Notes: generated by a model from the sequence alone, not told the origin. A stretch of 23,156 nt of DNA from DASZGI01 sp035938995 (GCF_035938995.1 NZ_DASZGI010000184.1:1-23156); one strand, 5' to 3'. Numbered from the stretch's first letter, positions 5,278-13,499 are shown. Program-made: numbers and translations.

Positions 5278-7518
5278 TTGTCTCAATCGATCGACGCGAC
5301 AGGCCAGGCCGCCGACCCGGGCGAGCCCGACGGCGCGACGGGGCTCAGCCGCCGCCGGCTCTTCCGGGGCACCGGCGCGGTCGGCCTCGGCACCGCGGGC
5401 GTCGCCCTGCTGCCCGGCCTGGTGCGGCCCGCCGAGGCCGCCGCCGTCACAGCCGCCGCTGCTACCACCCCGGCCGCGGGTGCGGCCTCGACCGCCCAGC
5501 CGCCCTCCTTCGACCCGATCCGCCCGCCGTCCGTGCCGCTCGCCGTGCGCTCGCCGTATCTGAGCACGTGGATGCCCGCGGACAATCTCGCCGGGACCTG
5601 GCCGAGCTTCTGGACCGGCCGCACGACCGCCATGACCGGTATGGCCTGGATCGACGGCGTCGAGTTCCTGTTCCTGGGCGCGCCGAACGTGCCCGGCCGG
5701 CCGCTGCCGCGCGGGATGGTCCAGCGCTCGCTGACGCTCACCGCCACCGCGTCGCAGTACGTCCTGGCCGCCGCCGGAGTGGAGCTCACGCTCACCTTCC
5801 TGTCCCCGATCGAGCCCGGCGACCTGCGCCGCCAGTCGATCCCGATGTCCTACGTCCGTGCGAGCGTCCGGAGCACCGACGGCGCCTCCCACGACGTGCG
5901 CCTCTACCTCGACATCTCCGGCGAGTGGGCCTACGGCGACTCGGGCGCGTCGATCGGCTGGTCGCAGCAGCAGGTGGCGGGTTCCGGCGGACCGTCGCTC
6001 ACCTCGCTGTCCTTCGCACCCAGCAGCCCGCAAGTGCTCGCCGAGAACGGCGACATGGCCGCCTGGGGCACCGTCGTGTGGAGCGCCGCGAACCAGACCG
6101 GCCTGACCTGGCAGATCGGCAGCGACGTCACCGTTCGCGCAGCCTTCCTGGCCAACGGCGTGCTCGGCGACACCGCCGACAGCAACCAACCCCGCCCGAT
6201 CAGCGACAACTGGCCCGTGTTCGCCTTCTGCTTCGACCTCGGCACGGCACACGATTCCACCCGGTCCGCGGTGCTGTCTCTTGGCCACGTCAGGCAGCCG
6301 GCCGTGAGTTACCTCGGCACTCAACTGCCCCCGCTCTGGCTGTCGTACTGGCCCACCTGGCAGCAGATGGCAGCCTTCTTCCACGCCGATGCTGACACGG
6401 CCCAGAACCGCTGCGCCTCGCTCGACGACAAGGTGCAGCGTGACGCTACATCCGCGGGCGGCTATAGGTACGCCGCTCTGTGTGCGTTGGCACTGCGGCA
6501 GGCGTACGGCGGCACGGAACTGGTCAGCCGCAACGGCCAGCCCTGGGCTTTCCTCAAGGAGATATCCAGCGATGGCAACGTCTCCACGGTCGACGTCACC
6601 TACCCGGCGATGCCGGCGTTCCTATACCTGGACCCCGGGTACCTGGGCCTGCTGTTGGCTCCGCTCCTCGACTATGCGGAGAACGGCGGATGGCCCGAGC
6701 AGTTCGCGCAGCACGACCTCGGCGCGCACTACCCGAACGCGATCGGCGGAATCGTCAACGGACAGGACGTCCAGGAGGACATGCCCGTCGAGGAGTCCGC
6801 GAACATGCTCATCATGAGCGCCGCCTACCTCGCGCGCGTGGACGTGCCCACCGCGAGAGCGTTCGCGACGCAGCACTACACGATCCTCAAGAAGTGGGCC
6901 GACTATCTCGTCGCCAACGCGCTCGATCCCGGTTACCAGAACCAGACCGACGACTTCACAGGCTTCATCGCGCACAGCGTGAACCTCGCGCTCAAGGGCA
7001 TCATCGGCATCGGCGCGATGAGTCAGGTCGCGACGGCTGCCGGCAACAGCGCCGACGCCTCGAGCTATCGGGGCACCGCTGCCGGCTACATCGCCCAGTG
7101 GGTGCAAAAGGCACAGGACACCTCGTCCCAGCACCTGAAGCTCGCCTACGACCAGCCCGGTACGTGGAGCCTGAAGTACAACGGCTACCCGGACGCGCTG
7201 CTCGGCCTTGGCCTCGTGCCCAAGTCGGTCGCCGTCGAGGAGGCCGACTGGTATATGACGCAGACCAACCAGTACGGCGTGCCGCTGGACCCGCGGCACT
7301 CCTACACGAAGGGCGACTGGGAGATGTGGACCGCCGCCTGGCTGCGCGATCAGCCGGCCTCGGGCTTCCTGATCTCAGCCGTGTACGACTTCGCCAACGG
7401 CTCTCCCTCACGCGTGCCGTTCAGCGACCTCTACGACACCGTGTCGAGCAACCAGGTCGGCTTCCAGGCCAGGCCCGTCGTCGGCGGCATCTTCGCGCTC
7501 CTGAGTCTCGGTCCGTGA
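5278..7518 (+). CDS. Tat-exported GtaA-type protein (DUF5127/DUF4965/DUF1793)
   Basis: The product has 746 residues and starts at TTG 5278, chosen because GGAGGA (5267-5272) sits five bases upstream and the Tat motif SRRRLF falls at residues 24-29, followed by a hydrophobic stretch and an alanine-rich cleavage region. The mature part follows the fungal glutaminase A layout: the entry segment PPSVPLAVRSPYLSTWMPAD, a beta-rich N-terminal domain (DUF5127), then DUF4965 and DUF1793. The last is marked by YNGYPDALLGL and NQYGVPLDPRHSYTKGDWEM. In fungi one member is an extracellular glutaminase; bacterial members are essentially uncharacterised, and their helical-barrel C-terminal half resembles glycoside hydrolases. 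The shared operator type with the GH92 gene favours a glycan-related role here. It acts outside the membrane. Confidence 0.85.
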   Translation: MSQSIDATGQAADPGEPDGATGLSRRRLFRGTGAVGLGTAGVALLPGLVRPAEAAAVTAAAATTPAAGAASTAQPPSFDPIRPPSVPLAVRSPYLSTWMPADNLAGTWPSFWTGRTTAMTGMAWIDGVEFLFLGAPNVPGRPLPRGMVQRSLTLTATASQYVLAAAGVELTLTFLSPIEPGDLRRQSIPMSYVRASVRSTDGASHDVRLYLDISGEWAYGDSGASIGWSQQQVAGSGGPSLTSLSFAPSSPQVLAENGDMAAWGTVVWSAANQTGLTWQIGSDVTVRAAFLANGVLGDTADSNQPRPISDNWPVFAFCFDLGTAHDSTRSAVLSLGHVRQPAVSYLGTQLPPLWLSYWPTWQQMAAFFHADADTAQNRCASLDDKVQRDATSAGGYRYAALCALALRQAYGGTELVSRNGQPWAFLKEISSDGNVSTVDVTYPAMPAFLYLDPGYLGLLLAPLLDYAENGGWPEQFAQHDLGAHYPNAIGGIVNGQDVQEDMPVEESANMLIMSAAYLARVDVPTARAFATQHYTILKKWADYLVANALDPGYQNQTDDFTGFIAHSVNLALKGIIGIGAMSQVATAAGNSADASSYRGTAAGYIAQWVQKAQDTSSQHLKLAYDQPGTWSLKYNGYPDALLGLGLVPKSVAVEEADWYMTQTNQYGVPLDPRHSYTKGDWEMWTAAWLRDQPASGFLISAVYDFANGSPSRVPFSDLYDTVSSNQVGFQARPVVGGIFALLSLGP

Positions 7519-7701
7519 CCCGGCGAAAGCCCGTGCAGCGCCCGCGACGGGAAACCGTGTATTCCATCACTGAGATGGCTGCGCCCGGTCCGCCATGTCC
7601 CGACCAAATCAGTCTTCTTCGTAAACCGCTGAGCGGAGCCGCACGGTTCAAGCGACCGTGGTCTTCGGAGGAGAAGCAGAACCCGATGACCTCAGGGGCT
7701 C

Positions 7702-7766
7702 TTGCGGTGTGGCGGGCTAACGGATAGAACTCTGACTTGGATGTTGACAACGTTGTCATACGGAGG
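7702..7766 (+). promoter_or_regulatory. Promoter, perfect LacI-family operator and RBS of the GH92 gene
   Basis: TTGCGG (7702-7707), 17 bases, then TAGAAC (7725-7730) form a likely promoter, with transcription starting near 7737. The perfect 14-bp palindrome TGACAACGTTGTCA (7745-7758) lies just downstream, where a bound repressor would block initiation or early elongation. CGGAGG (7761-7766) is the Shine-Dalgarno for ATG 7774. The core ACAACGTTGT is identical to that of the 4693-4704 site, so one regulator probably controls both genes. Confidence 0.65.
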
Positions 7767-7773
7767 TTCGGCC

Positions 7774-10700
7774 ATGTTCTTGCGCCCTGGAAGCGGTGGA
7801 CGGCTGCGGGCCGCGGTGGTCGCCGTCGCCGTCGCCTGCGCCGGGCTCATCGTGTCGGGCGGCGGCTCCGTCCTGGCCGCGACCCCGGCAGGCGGCGGCG
7901 CGGGCGACGCGCTCGTCGACAACCCCGCCTCGCTGGTCGATCCCATGATCGGCACCGGCTCGGGCGGCGCGAGCGTCGGCCAGGTGGACACCTTTCCCGG
8001 CGCCACGGCCCCTTTCGGCATGCTGAGTTTCAGCCCCGACACCCCGTCCCGGCCGGACGGCGGCGGCTACAACTACGACGACTCCTCCATCCTGGGCTTC
8101 AGCCTCACCCACATGTCAGGCCCCGGATGCAGTGCGTACGGCGACTTCCCGATCCTGCCCACCGTCGGCGCGATCGGCTCCGACCCGGTCGACACCACCG
8201 CGGCCTTCAGCCACAACAGCGAGCACGCCGCCCCGGGTTCCTACTCGGTCACCCTGAACCCCTCGACCCCGGCGGCCGTCCAGTCCGACCTCGCCGCCAC
8301 CGCGCGCACCGGCGTCGCCCAGTTCACCTATCCCGCCGGGACGTCGTCGAACGTGCTGTTCAAGATGGGCGACGCCCAGTCGGGCAACGTTGCCGCGAAC
8401 ATCCAGGTACTGAATGACCACCAGGTCGCCGGAACCGAGACGGCGGGCCAGTTCTGCGGCTCGGCGGGCACCTACCCGGTGTACTTCGCCGCCAGCTTCG
8501 CCCGGCCGTTCTCCTCCTACGGGACCTGGCACACCGCCCCGACCGGGCCCAACGTCTTCACCCAGCCGACCGGCGACCTGCCGTGGAGCTACCACGAGAT
8601 CAACAGCGGCGGCAGCCAGCCGACCGTCGCGCCCGCGACGACCCCGGACGGACAGAGCGCCGTCTCCTGGCAGCAGACCACCGCGCTGTCCAACACCTGG
8701 ATCCAGGCCACACCGCCCACCCTCACCCAGGGCGACAGCTACGAGGCGAGCGTCACCGTGCAGGGCAGCGGCGACGTGTTCCTCGACTTCTACAACGGGC
8801 AGCAGGACGTAGACGGTCAGGCGGTCAACCTGACCTCGACCCCTGTGACGCTGACCGTGGACGCCCAGATCCCGACCGGTTCGATCGGCGCCCCGCAGGT
8901 CCAGGTGCGCACCGCGTCGACCGGCCCGGTCAACCTGCTGGCGTCCGCGGTCTCGCTGCGCTCGGAATCCGTGGTCACCACGCCGGGCTCCACGAAGGCC
9001 GGTGAGAAGGGCAAGTCGGCGCCGCGCATGCCCGCCGGGCCCAACGGCGCGCCGGCCGCCACCACCGGGACCCTCGTCGCGCCTCCGGGCGTCGAGGCGA
9101 AGGGCTCTGAGTCGCGCACCCAGGTCGCCGGCACCCAGGGCCTCCAGTCGGGAGCATGGGTCACCTTCGACACCACATCCCGCCAGGACGTGATGATGAA
9201 GGTCGCCCTCTCCTACACCAGCCAGGCCGACGCGTGGGCGAACCTCGCAAGCGAACAACCCGGATGGAGCGTCGGGCGCGTCAGCTCCGACACCTACGCG
9301 CAGTGGAATCAACTGCTGAGCCGCATCCGGATCGGCGGCGGCACCCCGGCGCAGAGCACCGAGTTCTACACAGCGCTCTACCACTCGCTGCTCGAACCGA
9401 GCATTTTCTCCGACGTCAACGGCGACTACCTCGGCTACGACAACCAGATCCACCAGACGCCGCCCGGCCAGATCCAGTACGCGAACTTCTCCGGCTGGGA
9501 CGTCTACCGCTCCGAGATACCTCTGCTGGCCACCCTCGCCCCAGAGGAAACCAGCCAGATGATGACCTCGCTGCTCAATGACGAGGCACAGGGCGGCTGG
9601 CTGCCCAAGTGGGGCTTCGCGAACGACTACACCCAGGTGATGAACGGCGACGCCGCCGACGCGATCCTGGCCGAGGCGTACGCCTTCGGGGCCAGGGACT
9701 TCGACGCGCACGCCGCGCTGGCCGCGATGGTCAAGGGCGCCTCCACCGTGCCGACGCCCGGCCAGCTCGGTCAGGGCACGTACGTCGAGCGGCCGCAGCT
9801 GTCGGACTACCTGTCCCTGGGATACGTGCCGAACACCACCCAGAGCGACCTGTCACCCGAGCCCAACGGGGCCTCGGAAACCCTCGAATACGCGAGCGCC
9901 GACTTCGGCATCGCCGAGCTGGCCGCCGCAGTCGGAGACACCTCGACCTCGACGACGTACCTGCAGCGCTCGCAGAACTGGACGAACCTTTTCAACGTCG
10001 ATACCGGCTACATCCAGCCGCGCGACGGCTCGGGCCAGTTCCCCGAGTTCGGCCCGACGACGGACGGCATGGGCAGCTTCGGGCAGTCCGGCTTCCAGGA
10101 GGGCAACGCGGCGCAGTACACGTGGATGATCCCGCAGAATCTCCAGGGCCTGATCACGGGCATGGGCGGCGACGCGGCCACGATCGCCCGCCTGGACACC
10201 TTCTTCCAGACCCTCAACGCCGGCCCGAACCAGCCGTACGAATGGGCTGGAAACGAACCCTCCCTCGGCATCCCGTGGATCTACGACTACGCCGGCGCGC
10301 CGTATAAGACCGAGGCGATCGTGCACGAGTTGCTGTCCACCGTCTACACCGACTCCCCGGGCGGCGAACCCGGAAACGACGACTTGGGCTCGATGAGCTC
10401 TTGGTACGTGTGGGCCGCCCTCGGCATGTACCCGGAGACCCCGGGCGTGCCGGTCCTCACCCTGGGCGCGCCGATCTTCCCGCAGGCGCTGATCAACCTG
10501 CCCAACGGGCACAGGGTCCTGATGAACGCCCCCGGCGCGTCAGCGAGCACGTACGTACATGCCCTGACAGTCGACGACCAGTCCTGGGCTCCGGTCTGGC
10601 TGTCGTCGCCGCTGATCACCGGCCCGGCCACGACCGCCGGGCAGGGCGCGGAGCAGTCGTCCACGACCCGCCTCGACTACACCATGACCGGCACGGCGGA

Positions 10701-11247
10701 CCAGTCGTGGGGAGCTACGGCCGCCGACGCGCCGCCCTCCTACCCGGCCGGACCGCTCCAGTTCCCGCCCGGCCGCCAGCCCGAGGTCCTCGTGCCGACC
10801 GGCCCCGACCTGCTCGGCACCGCGCCCACCGGACAGTTGAACTGGCAGGGCCCGGTGGAGAACGGCGTGGGCTCGATACCGGGCGCGGTGGCCGCCGCGA
10901 CCACCCCGCAGGGCGCCAGCGCCGTGCACTGGACCGAAACCGACGCCGCCCCCAACTCCTGGATCTGGGTCGATCCGGCGGCCCCGCTGCCCGCCGGCCA
11001 GTCCTACCAGGCCTCGATCACACTCCAGGGAACCGGCACGGTGTACCTGGACTTCTGGAACGGCCAGCAGGATCTGACCAGCGCGACGATTCAGCTGACC
11101 GGCATACCGCAGACGCTGACCCTGCAAGGAGCCGTCCCCTCGGCGGGCGGCACACACTTGCAGGTGCGCACCGGGGATTCCGGACCGGTGGACCTCTACG
11201 CTAGTGCCGCGAACCTCCAGCAGCTGACGGCTCAACCGGCGGGCTGA
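7774..11247 (+). CDS. Secreted GH92 alpha-mannosidase with duplicated accessory module
   Basis: The product has 1157 residues, against roughly 700-800 for a plain GH92. ATG 7774 follows CGGAGG, and residues 1-36 form a Sec signal peptide (RLRAAVVAVAVACAGLIVS, then VLAATPA). GH92 blocks are clear: DPMIGTGSGG, DTFPGATAPFGMLSFSPD and THMSGPGCSAYGDFP near the N-terminus, then SGWDVYRSEIPLLATLAPE, PKWGFANDYTQVMNGD, ETLEYASADFGIAEL and finally GNDDLGSMSSWYVWAALGMYP. GH92 enzymes are calcium-dependent exo-alpha-mannosidases working by inversion. The acid Glu of the TLEYA region and the Asp pair of the GNDDLG region are retained. Residues 257-397 and 1009-1152 are two copies of an extra module, the first apparently inserted in the N-terminal beta-sandwich domain. 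Probably repressed through the operator at 7745. Confidence 0.93.
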   Translation: MFLRPGSGGRLRAAVVAVAVACAGLIVSGGGSVLAATPAGGGAGDALVDNPASLVDPMIGTGSGGASVGQVDTFPGATAPFGMLSFSPDTPSRPDGGGYNYDDSSILGFSLTHMSGPGCSAYGDFPILPTVGAIGSDPVDTTAAFSHNSEHAAPGSYSVTLNPSTPAAVQSDLAATARTGVAQFTYPAGTSSNVLFKMGDAQSGNVAANIQVLNDHQVAGTETAGQFCGSAGTYPVYFAASFARPFSSYGTWHTAPTGPNVFTQPTGDLPWSYHEINSGGSQPTVAPATTPDGQSAVSWQQTTALSNTWIQATPPTLTQGDSYEASVTVQGSGDVFLDFYNGQQDVDGQAVNLTSTPVTLTVDAQIPTGSIGAPQVQVRTASTGPVNLLASAVSLRSESVVTTPGSTKAGEKGKSAPRMPAGPNGAPAATTGTLVAPPGVEAKGSESRTQVAGTQGLQSGAWVTFDTTSRQDVMMKVALSYTSQADAWANLASEQPGWSVGRVSSDTYAQWNQLLSRIRIGGGTPAQSTEFYTALYHSLLEPSIFSDVNGDYLGYDNQIHQTPPGQIQYANFSGWDVYRSEIPLLATLAPEETSQMMTSLLNDEAQGGWLPKWGFANDYTQVMNGDAADAILAEAYAFGARDFDAHAALAAMVKGASTVPTPGQLGQGTYVERPQLSDYLSLGYVPNTTQSDLSPEPNGASETLEYASADFGIAELAAAVGDTSTSTTYLQRSQNWTNLFNVDTGYIQPRDGSGQFPEFGPTTDGMGSFGQSGFQEGNAAQYTWMIPQNLQGLITGMGGDAATIARLDTFFQTLNAGPNQPYEWAGNEPSLGIPWIYDYAGAPYKTEAIVHELLSTVYTDSPGGEPGNDDLGSMSSWYVWAALGMYPETPGVPVLTLGAPIFPQALINLPNGHRVLMNAPGASASTYVHALTVDDQSWAPVWLSSPLITGPATTAGQGAEQSSTTRLDYTMTGTADQSWGATAADAPPSYPAGPLQFPPGRQPEVLVPTGPDLLGTAPTGQLNWQGPVENGVGSIPGAVAAATTPQGASAVHWTETDAAPNSWIWVDPAAPLPAGQSYQASITLQGTGTVYLDFWNGQQDLTSATIQLTGIPQTLTLQGAVPSAGGTHLQVRTGDSGPVDLYASAANLQQLTAQPAG
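8542..8964 (+). repeat. Accessory module copy 1 within GH92 (residues 257-397)
   Basis: This stretch starts TGPNVFTQPTGDLPW and contains ATTPDGQSAVSW, then FLDFYNGQQD and QVQVRTASTGPVNLLAS. It aligns along its whole length with the C-terminal copy. The predicted fold is all-beta. It lies between the two flanks of the normal GH92 N-terminal domain and is followed by a Pro/Gly/Lys-rich linker, as expected of an inserted domain. Carbohydrate binding is likely but not shown. Confidence 0.75.
10798..11244 (+). repeat. Accessory module copy 2 at the GH92 C-terminus (residues 1009-1157)
   Basis: This stretch starts TGPDLLGTAPTGQLNW and contains ATTPQGASAVHW, then YLDFWNGQQD and LQVRTGDSGPVDLYAS, matching copy 1 block by block. 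The DNA has diverged between copies, so the duplication is old. The shared core is V-[FY]-L-D-F-[YW]-N-G-Q-Q-D. It ends only about five residues before the stop, a normal place for a binding module. Confidence 0.75.
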
Positions 11248-11258
11248 GCCGCTGAAGG

Positions 11259-11290
11259 TGTGCGCGCCCGGCCGATGTCGGGCGCGCACA
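11259..11290 (+). terminator. Strong GC-rich hairpin after the GH92 gene
   Basis: TGTGCGCGCCCG (11259-11270) and CGGGCGCGCACA (11279-11290) form a perfect 12-bp stem with an 8-base loop, starting 12 bases after the GH92 stop. There is no clear T run afterwards, which is common for actinobacterial terminators. It separates the GH92 transcript from the mannosyltransferase gene, and may act as an attenuator or mRNA-protecting structure instead. Confidence 0.65.
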
Positions 11291-11334
11291 GGTTGGTCAC
11301 TTCCGTGCGCTGTGCGAAAGCCAAAGGGTCGGCT

Positions 11335-12693
11335 ATGGACAAGAGCGGGCAAGAAGGTATGTCAGACGTCTCAATCGCGAAAGGGCTTGCAGAGCATCAG
11401 CCTGGCGGCGATCCAGACGCAGACCTCACGCCCGCCGCGCACGCGGCCGTGGCTGCCGATGCGGTTACCGCCGGTGCGGCCGATGGCGAGGTCGTGCCCG
11501 TGGCCGAGAGTGAGTCGGCGCCTGGCATCGACACGGTAGCCGGCGGTGTCGAAGCGGGGCTTGCCCGGCTCGTCCGGCTCCCGTGGTTGGGTTGGTTGAG
11601 CCGGCTGAGCCGCGGCGACCGGGCCGCGATCGGCGTCACGATCGGGGCACACGCGGCGCTCGTGATCATCACCTACTACTCGTCCTGGATCCAGGGCGGG
11701 AACCATAGCCTTGAGCCACTGACCGGTTCTGGCGCCTTCCAGTTCTGGGACGCGAAACGCTACGTCAACTACGCACAGCACGGCCTGTTCTCAGGGGCGT
11801 CCACTCCGAACAACGCCGCCTTGTTGCCCGGCTACCCACTTCTGCTCGCCTTCGTACACCTGCTCGTGCGCAACTGGCTCGCCTCCGTGCTGCTGCTCTC
11901 CCTGCTGGCGGGATGCGCCGCAGCCGTGCTGCTCAACCGGATGGCCGGCAGCACCCGGGCCGGACTGTTCCTGTTCACCGCCCCGGCCGCGGTGTTCCTG
12001 ACCGTCGGCTACAGCGAGCCGGTCTTCCTCGCCTTCGCCGCGGCAGCCTGGTATGCCGCGCAGCGCGGGGAGTGGTCCGTCGCCTCGCTGTTCGCCGGCC
12101 TGGCGGGCCTCACGAGGATCGACGGGCTGGCCCTGATCCCCGCCCTGGTCCTGTTCGCCCTGACCCGACCCGGCGCTGCGCGCCGTCTGAGCGCCGCATC
12201 CGGCGCCGCAGCCGCGGCCGTCGGTCCGTTCCTCTACGTGCTCTACCTGCGCCGGACCACCGGCAGTTGGAGCGCCTGGCAGCAGGCCAGCCGGGCCGGT
12301 TGGAATCTTCGGATCGACTGGCCCTGGATCGCGATCCGCGACAGCTGGCGTAACGCCTACGAAGACCACTGGAGCTCGGCATACTACCCATGGTCGTGGT
12401 CGTTCGAGTTGGAGCTCGTGTGCACCATCGCGGCCGCTCTCCTGGTCATCGCGCTCCTTGCGCGACACGAGTGGCCTGAGGCGTGCTACTGCGCGTTGGT
12501 GCTCGCCAGCATGGTGTGTGTCAATTACCAGATGGGCGCCGACCGGGGCCTGCTCGTCTGTTTCCCGCTCTACCTGCTGCTGGCCCGCGCCGCAGACCGG
12601 CGGCCGTGGATCGGGAGCGCGTATGTCTGGGTCAGCGCACCGATCGCCCTCCTCCTGGCGGGTCTGTACACCACGGGCAACTGGGCGAACTGA
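11335..12693 (+). CDS. PIG-V-like GT-C mannosyltransferase, integral membrane
   Basis: The product has 452 residues. The first 100 or so are hydrophilic and Ala/Asp-rich, followed by about eight to ten membrane helices. The first outside loop carries FWDAKRYVNYAQHGL (Trp138-Asp139 onward), the W-D-A-x-x-Y block typical of PIG-V/Mannosyl_trans2 (GT76-like) enzymes, where the Asp is thought to be catalytic. LLPGYPLLLAFVHLL and YSEPVFLAFAAAAWYAA follow, as in that family. Such enzymes use polyprenyl-phosphate-mannose and work on the outer face of the membrane. I chose ATG 11335 because AAAGGG lies six bases upstream; the earlier GTG 11260 sits inside the terminator-like hairpin. ATG 11359 is a further possibility. 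The acceptor (lipid, glycan or protein) cannot be inferred. The proximity to an alpha-mannosidase suggests mannose conjugates. Confidence 0.75.
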   Translation: MDKSGQEGMSDVSIAKGLAEHQPGGDPDADLTPAAHAAVAADAVTAGAADGEVVPVAESESAPGIDTVAGGVEAGLARLVRLPWLGWLSRLSRGDRAAIGVTIGAHAALVIITYYSSWIQGGNHSLEPLTGSGAFQFWDAKRYVNYAQHGLFSGASTPNNAALLPGYPLLLAFVHLLVRNWLASVLLLSLLAGCAAAVLLNRMAGSTRAGLFLFTAPAAVFLTVGYSEPVFLAFAAAAWYAAQRGEWSVASLFAGLAGLTRIDGLALIPALVLFALTRPGAARRLSAASGAAAAAVGPFLYVLYLRRTTGSWSAWQQASRAGWNLRIDWPWIAIRDSWRNAYEDHWSSAYYPWSWSFELELVCTIAAALLVIALLARHEWPEACYCALVLASMVCVNYQMGADRGLLVCFPLYLLLARAADRRPWIGSAYVWVSAPIALLLAGLYTTGNWAN

Positions 12694-12738
12694 TTGGCGC
12701 ACGGGTGTCGAAGTCCTGCACGCGGGACTGTGGAACTT

Positions 12739-12750
12739 GCAGGATCCTGC
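12739..12750. repeat. 12-bp palindrome downstream of the mannosyltransferase gene
   Basis: GCAGGATCCTGC is a perfect palindrome 46 bases after the mannosyltransferase stop, preceded by a weaker inverted pair AGTCC/GGACT. It might be part of a terminator between this gene and the convergent gene at 12877-13206, or a protein-binding site. I see no coding signal in 12694-12876. Confidence 0.3.
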
Positions 12751-12876
12751 TGGCAAATTCGTTGCCGCAGCGTCGTGATCGCATGTCCGCAGCCGCGTAC
12801 TCGAAAGTGGTGTCAAGAACCTGCGAACTCTATTTCTGAACGCAGCACTGTCTGAACACGGTGAACCGAGCGGCTG

Positions 12877-13206
12877 TCACCGGCGACGCAGCTCGTCAGC
12901 GAACTGCTGCCACGTCAGCGAGAGGCTTTCGGCGAGTTTCACGATCATGGCAGCGCGGTGCGCCGGAACGGCGTCGACCAGAGCCGCCCATTCATCCGGC
13001 GCGATCGCGTGCAGCGTCAGCAACCGCAGCAGCTCTCTGCCTCGCTCGGAGTGCCTAACGGTGGGATCGGCGGCGAGCGCTTTGACGACGGTGACCGGGA
13101 TCCTGGCTCCCACGCGCCTCGGTTTCACGGTCTTGTACCGGTCCGAGATCGCCGACGATGCCGCAGAGACTGATGTCGGCCCGAGTTCCAGTTCGTCGGC
13201 TTCCAC
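12877..13206 (-). CDS. Small hypothetical protein, about 109 residues
   Basis: I do not recognise the family. The likely start is GTG 13206 with GGGAG about eight bases upstream; the frame stays open to 13464, but the extra N-terminal sequence is low-complexity and arginine-rich. The product begins MEADELELG, has a basic middle (DRYKTVKPRRVGARIPVTVV) and a helical C-terminal half: RGRELLRLLTLHAIAPDEW, VDAVPAHRAAMIVKLAESL and WQQFADELRRR. There is no signal peptide or membrane segment. It is most likely a cytoplasmic helical protein, perhaps an interaction or nucleic-acid-associated protein given its charge. It lies downstream of the ABC operon on the same strand, 293 bases away, with an inverted repeat between. 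Confidence 0.6.
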   Translation of the reverse strand: MEADELELGPTSVSAASSAISDRYKTVKPRRVGARIPVTVVKALAADPTVRHSERGRELLRLLTLHAIAPDEWAALVDAVPAHRAAMIVKLAESLSLTWQQFADELRRR

Positions 13207-13449
13207 CGCAGACTCCCTACATCGTCCCGGTCTCGCACGCATTGCGCCGCGCCGCCTCCACGATGCGCGATGCCCGCGGGAGTCCCGCTTGGCTACGACG
13301 GTCCGATTCGGACTGCTCGGCGAATCGTTTCGAGGATCGACAAAGCTCTGGGGCTGAGTGGAACCGTCCTGGTGGGGTGCCGAATCGAAGCCGTCGTAGC
13401 CACCCACCTCAGTGATAGAGCCCAGGCTGTTGTTTGGCAGCAGGCCAGG

Positions 13450-13474
13450 TTGTTCGGCGAACAATGCCGAACAA
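13450..13474 (-). repeat. Inverted repeat downstream of the ABC operon
   Basis: TTGTTCGGC (13450-13458) and GCCGAACAA (13466-13474) form a perfect 9-bp stem with a 7-base loop. The inner part can pair alternatively as TTGTTC/GAACAA. It begins 26 bases after the last ABC gene stops and lacks a T run. It may terminate the ABC operon or be an operator. Nothing else is seen in 13207-13499. Confidence 0.45.
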
Positions 13475-13499
13475 GCCGCCCGGCCGATTTCGAACGCTG

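Noticed and set aside
8116..9711. Minus-strand 531-codon frame opposite GH92
   Set aside because: Valine/glycine/arginine-rich shadow; the GH92 motifs on the plus strand are unambiguous.
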